NCBI GenBank assembly: GCA_018350325.1
Contig: JAEVLN010000006.1
Location: 4,392,056-4,456,055 of the forward strand
Direction of reading: 5' to 3'
From: Globodera rostochiensis
Lineage: Eukaryota; Nematoda; Chromadorea; Rhabditida; Heteroderidae
DNA length: 64,000 bases
Shown here: in pieces, positions 22,761 through 31,489 of the stretch
Numbering within the stretch: position 1 is the stretch's first letter
How the letters are laid out: the number at the start of each line of letters is the position of its first letter
Translations under genes and position numbers: made by a program
Notes under the pieces: model-generated
Database searches by the model: none
What the model was told of the DNA's origin: nothing
What the model saw: only the letters and a program-made list of their open reading frames with translations

Positions 22761-23365
22761 AGTAGTACCAGTTGCCGGACCTTTTCAGGGTGTGAAAATT
22801 CACACCTTTGATGTTGCCGCCTTTGTGGGGTAATTAATTAGGGGCGGGGTCCGTGGTGGGGCTATTAGGGGGGAGGGCTGAGGGTGTGGGGGTGTTGTGG
22901 GGGAGGGTCCGAGGGTGTAGGGGGTTGTGGGGGAGGGGTCCGAGGGTGTGGGGGGGGGGGGGGTTGTGGGGGAGGGGTCCGAGGGTGTGGGGGAGGGGTC
23001 CGAGGGTGTGGGGGAGGGGTCCGAGGGGGCTAATTAGGGGAGGGGTCCGAGGGTGTAGGGGGTTTGTGAGGGAGGGGTCCGAGGGTATAGGAGGGTTGTG
23101 GGGGGAGGGGGATAATTAGTGGAGGGGTCCTTGGGGTGTAGGGGGGAGGGGTCCGAGAGCCATTTGATCCTTTGATGGTGCCGCGGCACGCGGGAGAGGA
23201 AGGAGCCGCGGCATCCGCGGCGAGGGAGGGGAAGGAGCCGCCGAGTGGGAGGGGGCCGAGGGCAGAGAAGGAGAAAAGTGTGGAGAGAGAGAGAGTGTGC
23301 GGAGGCAGACAGTTAGAGAAAGATAGGAGAGAAGGAGAAGTAAAGAGAGAGAGAGAGAGAGTGGG
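22761..23365 (+). repeat. Left terminal inverted repeat
   Basis: The outer 90 bases (to GGGGTAATTAATTAGGGG) match the right end almost perfectly. Next come G-rich tandem units around GGGAGGGGTCCGAGGGTGT, then CCGCGGCATCCGCGGCGAGG and an AGAGAGAG tract. The inner boundary is approximate because the tandem units differ in number between ends. The G-run density on the plus strand would allow G-quadruplexes. Confidence 0.85.
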
Positions 23366-23602
23366 GTTAGAGGTTTAATAATTGTAACGGGAGGGGGTGA
23401 GCGGGGCCATCCTTGTGCATGCATATGACCTAATTTTCGGGAGTGACCAACGACAAACAATCAATGCGCATAAAAGAAGTAGGAAACTGATGTTATTCAC
23501 ATTTCATTTGTATAACCATTCACATAACGCCAATCAGCTCTCGCTGAGCGAAACGAAAGTTTTCAAATGGAAATTGTTTCTTTTCAGGAATAATTTTTGA
23601 AA

Positions 23603-23883
23603 ATGCCGCCTTTTGACGACAGAAACGACAACACTGCAGCCCGACAACCACCACAACCGGTCCAAAACAATGGACGTCGTTCGCCAGATGAAGAAGATGA
23701 GAACGGTGCATTGATGGAGATGTACGACAACGCACAGCAAGTGAGCTAATTTATTGTTAACCTCAAACATTTTTATTTTGTAAGGTGCTCCGCGACTGGG
23801 GACCACAAACGGGCCCGCGAGTGATTGCAGCAATCCGCGCATACGCCGTCAACAGAGGAATTCAATGGCCGCGCGAAGAGTGA
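23603..23883 (+). CDS. Small acidic protein of the element, unknown
   Basis: Two exons, 23603-23740 and 23785-23883, separated by a 44-bp GT-AG intron, give 78 residues. The N-terminal half is Asp/Asn/Gln/Pro-rich and disordered. The C-terminal half is a likely helical segment (QQVLRDWGPQTGPRVIAAIR). A TTTTCAG just upstream of the ATG could be a trans-splice acceptor. It is the first gene inside the left repeat and is codirectional with the ATPase. No family recognised. Confidence 0.6.
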
Positions 23884-24284
23884 GGATTGACAAAAATTGA
23901 TCGGATTATCGATCAACTTTTGAACCAAATTTTAATTTTGGTGAAATAAAATTGTTGTGTTATATTTGTCTTTAGGGTCAATTGTTGGAGGGGAGTCAGA
24001 GAAAGCGGATAGGGGAAGGAAGAGATTGTGCTGCACACAATAGACACCAGGGATGTCTTTCGATCAAAAAAAATACGGAATTAAAGGAATGCCGCGAAAA
24101 CAATCAATATAAATAGAACAAACTAGAATTTTCAAACGGGGCTCTTTTCAAAAGTGGGCGGAGTCTAAAGAAGAAACTCGGTGCCAAGTTCGACTACCCT
24201 AATAAAATCCCAAATCATTCTTCAAATTTCAAACAAATCATCCCACACCCTAATTTTTAAAATTCCTTTTCTCCAAAAAATATA
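23884..24284. other. Gap before the second ORF of the element
   Basis: No gene. It holds an AATAAA-like 3' end signal for the small gene (GTGAAATAAAATTG near 23941) and the presumed promoter or acceptor of the next ORF. Confidence 0.4.
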
Positions 24285-24926
24285 ATGGCAATCAACATGA
24301 GCGACAAGCGAGGGCTGATGCAACAAATTCTCGGAGAAGCTGACATTTGTGTCACATCTACAGGAATTACAATCAGCGGTCCCCGTCTCTCCAACCCCCG
24401 CACCATCCCCTTTGAGGAAAGCGGCAAATGCCGCTCCTGCAAGTCTACCGAAGTGGAATTGGATACAATGATCACGAAGGAGGGCGTCACCATCTGGTGC
24501 AGCCGCATAAAAAACACGCAGTTTGTGCCGTTCGATGTTATCTACGACCTGCCCGGTCACTGCTTCTTCCGAGTTAAAAACAAGGCGCGAGTCTTCAACG
24601 TCCCATACGGCGACCCGAACCCCGGCACCTGTGATAGCCAGGAGACAGAGACTGAGCAACAGGATCTGAAGCGGAAAGCAAAGGTGGCACTCGATCTGGT
24701 GGAAGCCGGATTGATGGCCGACGCGATGCAGGATGGTTCGCGTTGGAAGAAAGCGAAGACGGCAATCAACTTGTTGGGTAATCTGCTGCTTGCCGACACA
24801 TTGCCGTCACCTCCTACTCTTCCAGTTCCTCCTCCAATTGAACCACAACAAAAACAAGCAGATGAAGAAGAAGCGAAGCTTCAGGAGTTTTACGATAGAT
24901 TGGCAGCGACAACCAGCCATATATAA
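24285..24926 (+). CDS. 213-residue protein of the element, unknown (possible structural protein)
   Basis: Single exon. A start at the second Met (24297) is also possible. The N-terminal 120 residues are compact with a CRSC pair and beta-rich character (VTIWCSRIK, FVPFDVIYDLPG). The C-terminal third has a hydrophobic helix (TAINLLGNLLLADTL), then a Pro-rich linker and an acidic tail. Its stop codon directly abuts the ATG of the packaging ATPase gene, so the two are probably one transcription unit. In Polintons the genes beside the ATPase usually encode capsid or maturation proteins, but I see no jelly-roll or protease signature. Confidence 0.6.
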   Translation: MAINMSDKRGLMQQILGEADICVTSTGITISGPRLSNPRTIPFEESGKCRSCKSTEVELDTMITKEGVTIWCSRIKNTQFVPFDVIYDLPGHCFFRVKNKARVFNVPYGDPNPGTCDSQETETEQQDLKRKAKVALDLVEAGLMADAMQDGSRWKKAKTAINLLGNLLLADTLPSPPTLPVPPPIEPQQKQADEEEAKLQEFYDRLAATTSHI

Positions 24927-25631
24927 ATGTTTGATTTTTCATTTTCATTTTGTAACACAAAAATGCTTCAATCATTTACCAATAAAGATTTGAGTTTTAA
25001 ATTGCCTTGCGGAATTATCATCTCCGGTCCTTCGTTATCGGGCAAAACTGAATTTTTGTTAAAATTTGTTGCTGAGTCTGAAAACTTAATCGTACCCAAC
25101 CCCGTCTCAACCATTTATTGTTTCGGCGAAATGAGCCCAGCAGTTCCTGCACTCCAAAAAGCTGGTGTAGATGTATACGCGGGTGTCCCATCGGAGGAGT
25201 TGATCAAACGACTGCCAAAGCCTTTGTTGTTAATTCTCGATGATCTAATGCTTAGCATTGACGAGAGATATCTTTCCGAATTATTCACCAAAAAATCCCA
25301 CCACCACAATTTTGCGGTGGTGTTTGTCACTCAAAATTTATTTGAGCGAAAGATCAAAGTCGCTCGCATGTCAGCACAATATTTGGTGCTGATGCGTGCC
25401 CCCAACTCGCAGCTGTCTATCCGAAATGTTGGCGTCCAGCTTTTTCCGCGGCAGCTCGATTTTTTTCTTGACGCCTACCGCAAAGCAACCGCTCGCCCTT
25501 ACGGATATTTGCTAATTGACATGCACGCTTCATCGGACCCTGTCTTGCGCTTACGCACAAACATATTTAAGGAAGAGCAATCCGAAGAGGAGGGCACAAT
25601 TGTATTCATACCCAAAAATGGAGCAGTTTAA
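24927..25631 (+). CDS. A32-like DNA packaging ATPase (FtsK/HerA superfamily)
   Basis: 234 residues, or 222 if translation starts at the second Met (24963). Walker A is GPSLSGKT (about 34-41), Walker B LLLILDDLM (100-108), followed by the sensor FVTQN (133-137) within LFTKKSHHHNFAVVFVTQNL. The C-terminus has RPYGYLLIDMH and RLRTNIF, the conserved end of Polinton, adintovirus and virophage packaging ATPases. In those viruses the protein pumps genomic DNA into the capsid. All catalytic motifs are intact and the frame has no break or intron, which suggests recent selection. It is the strongest evidence that the surrounding element is virus-like. Confidence 0.88.
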   Translation: MFDFSFSFCNTKMLQSFTNKDLSFKLPCGIIISGPSLSGKTEFLLKFVAESENLIVPNPVSTIYCFGEMSPAVPALQKAGVDVYAGVPSEELIKRLPKPLLLILDDLMLSIDERYLSELFTKKSHHHNFAVVFVTQNLFERKIKVARMSAQYLVLMRAPNSQLSIRNVGVQLFPRQLDFFLDAYRKATARPYGYLLIDMHASSDPVLRLRTNIFKEEQSEEEGTIVFIPKNGAV

Positions 25632-25762
25632 ACAGCAATCAAAAATCAGTCAACTAGTTTATGATAATAAACAAAGGTAGAAAAATGCATAATTAAGCAA
25701 TAGAAGATGAAATATTAAAATAATTAGTGCTTTTAAGTAAATTTTGGTCAACTTAAGTCAAA

Positions 25763-25825
25763 ACATGAGTGTGCGCGTGTGTTTGGGGGGTGCGCGTGCG
25801 TTTGGGGTGTGCGCCTGTGCGCACT
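25763..25825. repeat. GT/GC-rich low-complexity tract between convergent genes
   Basis: GTGTGCGCGTGTGTTTGGGG-type repeats lie between the ATPase 3' end and the minus-strand PAZ gene. Possibly a replication- or termination-related simple sequence; function unknown. Confidence 0.5.
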
Positions 25826-26368
25826 ACCAACAAGTGTATGTCGGTTGACTACACTCATCACGTCCAGTGTTCTCCTCATCTTCTTCATCGATTCGGAAAT
25901 GAAGTGCTGAATCAGTTGTTGATCTTGAACTTGCCCGTTGTTGCGTGGTATCAATCTCTTTGAACATTCGCCCTATCCAATTTGTTGAAGCTTCGTCTTC
26001 AACAAGCTCAAGCAACTCCATCGGGTAGAAACGGTCCTCCCCTCCGCTTGGAAAGCGCTCGATTATGCATGGCACATAGGGCAGATGAATTCTTATTCTA
26101 TGCCGGGCATAGAAGTGTGCCGCAATGTTGACATTGTACGGCCTACACAGTCTTCCATATGCGGGTGTAAAGGCGGCTCCCTTTGTCGTTATGCCGCCGA
26201 CAAAGAAAGTTTTGTTCATGCCGTTTCGGTCCTTGTATTAGTCCGGACTTTTCGTCCGGTCACAGAGTTGAGTGCGAGAACACGGTCCTCCGGATGATTC
26301 AGATGGTCGCGCAGCGATTTCGTTTGACAGCTTAGAAGTTGAGCGCAAAACTCACTGACAAGCACCAT
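25824..26368 (-). pseudogene. Argonaute-type PAZ domain, frame-broken
   Basis: The likely start is the Met at 26368 (MVLVSEFCAQLL), just after a TTTTATCAG that could be a trans-splice acceptor. The first frame carries RVLALNSVTGRKVRT and stops at 26216. The next frame carries FVGGITTKGAAF, then HFYARHRIRIHLPYVPCII and FYPMELLEL, and stops at 25824. The end pattern, an aromatic Y/F-rich strand then P(M/L)E(L/V), is that of Argonaute PAZ domains, which hold the 3' end of small RNAs. The two halves are offset by one base near 26236-26240 with no plausible intron, so it is a frameshift or an assembly error. There are no PIWI or MID domains nearby. It was probably captured from a nematode Argonaute. 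Confidence 0.6.
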
Positions 26369-26538
26369 TTTGACAAATCTGATAAAATTTAAATAATGAT
26401 TTTGAATTTCCGTAGGATATTCAATGCTTTCAGTAAAAATGTTAAGCTCCGCCCATTTTAAACCTTGACCACACCTCCGCTCAAAATCACAAATCATTTG
26501 TGATTTCTCTTCTTACTTTAACAAAAATTCCAGTAAAA
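26369..26538. promoter_or_regulatory. Divergent intergenic promoter region of the element
   Basis: 170 bp separate the start of the minus-strand PAZ gene from that of the plus-strand lysine-rich gene. TTCCAG precedes the plus ATG and TTTTATCAG precedes the minus ATG, both like acceptors for trans-splicing. No clear TATA box. Confidence 0.4.
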
Positions 26539-27079
26539 ATGTCCTTCCCCAAATTGTCCACCACCACCACTGAGATTTCATCTCTGCCCACTACAGTAAC
26601 CTCCTCTCCTCCCGCCAAATTCGCTGAGACAAAGTGGCTGGGCAAGAATAAGCGCCCAGCTTGCGATGAAAAAGAGGAGAAGAAGAAGAAGCCTACCAAA
26701 CCGACTGAACAAAAGGAAGTGCCGCCAACTACAAAGAAGACAAAGATGGAAGACAGTGCGGTGAAACCGCAAGAGTCGGAGCCTCCAGTGGAAAAGAAGC
26801 GTAAAGTGGAGGATAGGGAGATTTGGAAGCTCATGAAAGGGAAATATCTATTGAGCTTCTATCTTTGCCCCGGTATTTTTAAAATTTTTTAATTACAAAT
26901 TTGAAAAGCTCAATTTTCCAGATGACTGGAAAAAGTTGTACAACCGAGAGAACAAAGTTGTACGCCAGGAGAATGGACATTTTGCTGCGCGGTTCGAACT
27001 TTGTGCAGACTGTGCCTGGGCAAATGTTAGAGCAACTGACTATTTGGCCCCTCCGAAGAAGAAGACGATGGATGAATAG
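26539..27079 (+). CDS. Lysine-rich protein with nuclear-localisation-like signal
   Basis: Two exons, 26539-26872 and 26922-27079, give 163 residues. Splicing at CCCG|GTATTT and TTTCCAG restores a long frame. The N-terminal half is disordered and Ser/Thr/Pro-rich, then a Lys-rich tract (EKEEKKKKPTKPTEQKE) and VEKKRKVED, which resembles an SV40-type nuclear signal. The C-terminal part is folded-looking, with DDWKKLYNRENKVV and a CADC pair (ELCADCAWANVRATDYLAPP). It is likely nuclear and perhaps nucleic-acid-binding. I do not recognise the family. Confidence 0.55.
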
Positions 27080-27352
27080 TGATCAAATTTGACTTGCACA
27101 AATACATTTGTATTTTGTCTTTTTGTTTTAAATAAATTTGGACGACCCCCAAATAAAATCATGAAGACAATTAATTATAAAGTCAGTGCCTTCCTAATGG
27201 TAATCAATCAACTGACAACCGAATGCCGATTTTGAAAGCGGAAACAATGACAGTTGGTATTATGAGAGTCATAGGGTCAAATGGTTATATCTTCTCCTCG
27301 CCCTTCTTCCCTTTTTAGGCTCAATTTTTATGTTAGGATTTTTAAGGATAAA

Positions 27353-28076
27353 ATGTCATCATCGTCCTCAACAACGCCTTCAAACACTGATACAATTACG
27401 GATTTGCAATCCGAATTGTCAATTTTGCGAAAATTGTGTCTTAGCGCAACTACACGGTTGGAGGCAATTGAGGAGTGGGCGGATGAAATGAATTTGTCGT
27501 GGCCTGGCAAGGAAAATGTGTCAGGAGCAACGTCGTCAGCGACTTTAGGTTAATCTCTTTTTTAACGCTTATATTTGTACACATTAATGTTTAGACCTCA
27601 AAACGACAATGATGGAAAAGCGTCTTGAGCACCAAATTGACAAAAGTCTCAATGATTTGGCTCATGAAGTGTATGAGCGCATCGACCGGGGAGAACTGGG
27701 CGGTTTTCTTGAGATGAGGACAGAAATGGCGTATGGAATGCAGCGCATCGTTCAGCTCCTGGAAAAAAAGTTGGAGCAGGAACATCTTCGCACAAGGCGT
27801 GTAGCTCAACAAGCGATAATTGTGGCGAAAGGAGTTCGTATGGTCCCCAAGAGCGAGGGCTGCACGTCACCAAAATGGGCAGCGATCTGCGTCGTCTGCC
27901 AGGAAGAGGGCAAGGCTGAGTTCGGCCTTGTCTCATGCGGATGTGTGACAGTGTGCGGGGAATGTTTGATTGGGCATATTGGTGGGGACGATTTAAAATG
28001 TTTGGGTTGCAATCGCCCAAATAATCCCCCTGTAGAACTGTATGAATGCTTTGGTCCCCATCCCACACTATCTTAA
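27353..28076 (+). CDS. RING-like zinc-finger protein of the element
   Basis: Two exons, 27353-27548 and 27595-28076, phase-consistent, 225 residues. Residues about 15-45 and 70-140 are predicted helices/coiled coil (LQSELSILRKLCLSATTRLE, RIVQLLEKKLEQEHLRTRRV). A C-terminal Cys array (CVVC, SCGCVTVCGEC, CLGC; about residues 164-207) has RING spacing with Cys in the usual His position. RING proteins are commonly E3 ubiquitin ligases, and large DNA viruses and Polinton relatives often carry them to modify host defences. That role is inference here. The gene ends convergently with the minus-strand membrane-protein gene. Confidence 0.65.
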
Positions 28077-28254
28077 ATTTTGTAAAATTCAATTTTTCCG
28101 AAATTACTGCAATGAATATATTAACCAATTTTTTCATTCCACTTGTAATTTTTTTAAAATGCTGATTAAATGCGGTTTTAAATATTAATTTGATGTAAAA
28201 ATAATGTGGGCAATGAATAGGCAAAAATTTAAAAATTTGATCATTTCTGTGAAA

Positions 28255-28966
28255 TCAATCTTCCGCGTATCCGTTGTTTTCCCCATCGTCTTTCTCGGAG
28301 CCGTTGGATGACACATCAGCCAACGCGATAGCGTAGTAGTCCCTCCCGTGAGTCAACGCAGTCACATCCAATTGGCCTGGTCCGGACTCGACCGTTGCCG
28401 ACACTTCCTAAAATTCAAATTTTTTATTTAAAAACCGTTCAAAAACTGGCGCTTTACCTCCTCGGCACGGTTAGTGCCTATGGCACTCAACTGCAGAGGA
28501 GGCGGAAACGGACGGCGCGACTCCATAACAGTAGGCGACATTTCACGACGTCCCTGTTTAGAGATTAAAATACAAAATTTTTGAGACAAATTTCAGTGTA
28601 CCTTGCGATACGAAGCCAGAACAGGGGCTTGAGCCGGGCGGCTTTGGCTGTAAAACATCCAAAAATTGACCATCTCAAATTGGATAATGAATTGAGTTTA
28701 AAATTTGGACATTATACTTGCAAGATCAACATCAGAAAGACACCCATAAAGAGGAACAAAATGAAAGTATTTTCATTGGATTCGGGGGGAAAATTTGGAA
28801 AATATCCGACAATGGCTCTCGGGATACATAAAATTGGTTTGTTGTATGGCAAAGGGCGCATACATGAATACCCAACAATCGGGCAATGACAATCCTGGAC
28901 CAGTGTCCAATTGAATGGTGAAGGAAGGATCATTTCAGAACAGATTTTTGCTTTGCTATAAATCAA
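28255..28966 (-). CDS. Single-span membrane protein of the element
   Basis: Four exons, 28966-28718, 28673-28602, 28553-28458 and 28407-28255, all phase 0, give 189 residues. Introns are 44-50 bp. One transmembrane segment (FILFLFMGVFLMLILQ, spanning the first junction) follows a Cys/Pro-containing N-terminal domain. The C-terminal half is polar and likely disordered, ending in an acidic tail. The start could also be the internal Met 11 residues later. Polintons and adintoviruses usually encode small virion membrane or core proteins, but no homology is asserted. The first acceptor (ATTTGAG) is weaker than the others. Confidence 0.5.
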
Positions 28967-29347
28967 AATTACAAATATTTGGGTTTTGGTTGATGTGAAT
29001 AAATGAAAGTGTTGGGATGGTCAATGGCCGAAACAATTTGAACAAAGGGAAGGGGTCTTTAAGAATTGTGAGATCGTTATCGTTTGTGGCCTTTTATCCC
29101 CCTCCCCCTCCTCCTTCCCCCAAAGAATGATTGAAAATATATTTTCAATCGTGGAATGTGACAAAAAGGCAAATTGGAAAATGAAATGTGCAAAAACGGA
29201 CAACAGGGATGATTGTTCACCTCCCTCACAGACTCGGTCGTCAACGCTGTCAAAAGTGTCACTTGCGCTTCTCAACTCCGTTCATTTGCTGCTGCTGCTG
29301 CTGCTTTTTCTTCTCTTCTTTCTTTCTTTCTTTCTCTTTGTACAGAG

Positions 29348-31286
29348 CTATCGCCTCTTCCGACATGCAGTCCACCACGAACTGATCAAGCTGTCCAATT
29401 GCCTACAACCAAAAATGACCATTTCAAAAATCAAAAAGAAAAGTTTCGACCTTTGTCCGTTGACGTTGCGTGGCATCCTTGGAAAACATGATGTCGCGGG
29501 CACTCCGAGCTGGCGCAGTTCCGTGAGACGTGTGGCGGCATCTATACATGCCACCATGTCTGGCGCAATGACCCAGCTTTCTTGACCTCTAGCAACTGGA
29601 ACAATTTTGAAATATTTCGTTTTATTATTATTTTATTATATTCACGTTTTTCTGTTAAAGAAAGGAAAAACCACCACAGCGTCGGGGCTATAAATAACCC
29701 GGAACACTGTGGTGGATTTCCTGCCCAGGCTCCAACGGGGCTATTAATAACCCGGAAGGTGCCTGGACCTAACTATGAAACTGTTTTTGTTTTTCTTTTA
29801 TTTATTTATTTTATATTTGTAAACTCACTTTTCCAATCGACATAGTAAGCTCTTTCACCATCACTGTGGACGAACAATGCCAACAACGCCTTGATTTCGA
29901 ACTCCTCCTCCTCTTCGTCCACTTCTTTTCTTCGTTTTTGTTGTTGTTGTTGAACGACCTGCGGGACTGGTGTCACAATGCGAACTTTAAACTAAAATTA
30001 CACGAAATTATTATTTTGTACAAGAATAATTTTAATAATTAACTCACTGAAGTGTCATGTTCCCGATTTGCGAGTTTTTTTTGCCGTTTGCGTCTGTTGT
30101 TGAACTTTTTGCGCTCTTCTGCAGTCATTGTGGCCACTTGGCCAGTTTCGTCCTCGGCCGGGTCCAAAGCGAGCGATGCGACCAGTTGCTCGCCCATCGC
30201 CTCCTCAATGTCAGCAACATTCTGCAAAAAAATACAGTATACAAAATTTATTAAAATTCAAATTCAAATTTAAACACTCTAACCGCTGTTGGCGGTGTTG
30301 GTGGTGCTGCCACCGACAAAGACGCCGATTGTTGTTGTTGTTGAACAGCGCGTTGACGCTTTGGCTTGACCTGCTGTTGTTGGATTTGCAACATGGCGGC
30401 ACATGCCGTTCTTCTCTTTGGTCGATTTTGGACCGGCGATGGTGTCATCGAGTATTCAACAAGAGACTGAAAAAAAAAAAACTTGCAAATTTTATTGATT
30501 TTTGATGACAATTTGTTAAGAAAATTGGCCAAAAAATTTTTTTTTGTATTTATGGCTTAAATTACCCCTGTTGTAGATGTTGTTACATTGATCTCGTCGT
30601 CAACGTTCAGTTGCTGCTGCTGTTGTTGGACACCGCCTCCATCAACGGCTTGTTTTTGCTGTTGGTGATGAACTTGGTCCATCACCTAAAAAAGTGTTCA
30701 AAATTTACACTTGGTGTACTGTATATAATTAATTTTCAAAAATTATTTTGAAAAATTGTTTTAATTCGGGTTAAAAAATACTACTCACCGTCTCGTCCAG
30801 TTGTTGCTGCTGCTGCTGTTGGACACCGCCTCCATCAACGGCTTGTTTTTGCTGTTGTTGTACTGTGAAGGCTTTGGCTTTTGTCGATGTTATGCCAAGA
30901 TTCTGTCGTTGCTGATCCTACAGAAAAAAAAAAAAGTTTGAATTAAAGAAAAATTTAATTAATTATATAATTTAACAAAGTTAAATTTGACTCATTTTCT
31001 TAATATTTTCTCCACCTTTTTCTTTCGTGCCTTGTCAGCCAATGTCGATGATTGTTGTTGTTGATCATCCGGTTTTTGGCCACTGTTGGGCTGTTGTTGC
31101 TGTTGAGGCGCCATACGACGGGCAACCATCGTGTAGAGAACTTTGCGCTGAAAAAGTTTGTTTAATTTAGTTAAAATTAAAACATTTATTTTAATTTAAT
31201 AAAATTAAAAATTTTACCGGGGCGTTGACCACTTTGTGGAATTGATCGTCAAATTTGGGTAGGGGTGATTGGGCAATTTTCTTCAT
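29348..31286 (-). CDS. Nine-exon poly-Q basic protein with a weak chromo-like segment
   Basis: Exons: 31286-31218, 31147-31016, 30917-30789, 30685-30566, 30466-30284, 30221-30048, 29991-29829, 29595-29451 and 29402-29348. All keep frame, giving 389 residues. Exons 2-7 are rich in Gln runs and basic clusters (RPKRRT, NNRRKRQKKLANRE). Exons 3 and 4 share the word KQAVDGGGVQQQQQQ, so one arose by exon duplication. Exons 7-8 form a compact segment (ALLALFVHSDGERAYYVDWK, then GQESWVIAPDM) that resembles a chromodomain in strand order and Trp positions. Polinton integrases carry chromodomains, but the catalytic core is absent. Likely nuclear. Intron 7 holds two unusual hairpins. Confident as a gene, weak as to function. 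Confidence 0.6.
29671..29715. ncRNA. Intronic hairpin I with conserved loop
   Basis: Perfect 9-bp stem CCACCACAG / CTGTGGTGG around a loop containing GGGGCTATAAATAACCCGG. It lies in intron 7 of the poly-Q gene. A second hairpin just downstream has the same loop and an unrelated stem, which argues for a structured RNA rather than chance. Confidence 0.45.
29725..29766. ncRNA. Intronic hairpin II with conserved loop
   Basis: Stem CCAGGCTCC / GGTGCCTGG (8 pairs with one T-T mismatch) around GGGGCTATTAATAACCCGG. The loop differs from hairpin I at one central base, while the stem sequence is entirely different. Confidence 0.45.
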
Positions 31287-31359
31287 CTTTAATACGAAAA
31301 TTTATTTATTTATTTGGGTAAGGGGGAATGGGGGGAGGGGTTCATAAGAAATATTGTTA

Positions 31360-31439
31360 GTGAGTGAACAATCCGTTCACTCACAAAAATGACCTCTGCA
31401 TACCCAAGCCTTCGATGGCTTGGGTAAGCAGAGGTCATT
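31360..31439. ncRNA. Double hairpin beside the right terminal repeat
   Basis: A 10-bp perfect stem GTGAGTGAAC / GTTCACTCAC (31360-31384) is followed 3 bases later by a long hairpin at 31388-31439: 12 bp (AATGACCTCTGC), a 2-nt internal loop, 9 bp (ACCCAAGCC) and a TTCGAT loop. It lies about 75-150 bp upstream of the poly-Q gene start. It may be a small-RNA precursor, a 5' UTR structure or a replication/packaging signal. Confidence 0.45.
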
Positions 31440-31489
31440 CTCTCTGCAGCGACGCCATCGTTGCCCCCCCCTTTATTTTCTCTGACTCT

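Noticed and set aside
26230..26245. Programmed ribosomal frameshift in the PAZ gene
   Set aside because: No slippery heptamer or downstream structure is visible at the junction. A mutation or sequence error is simpler.
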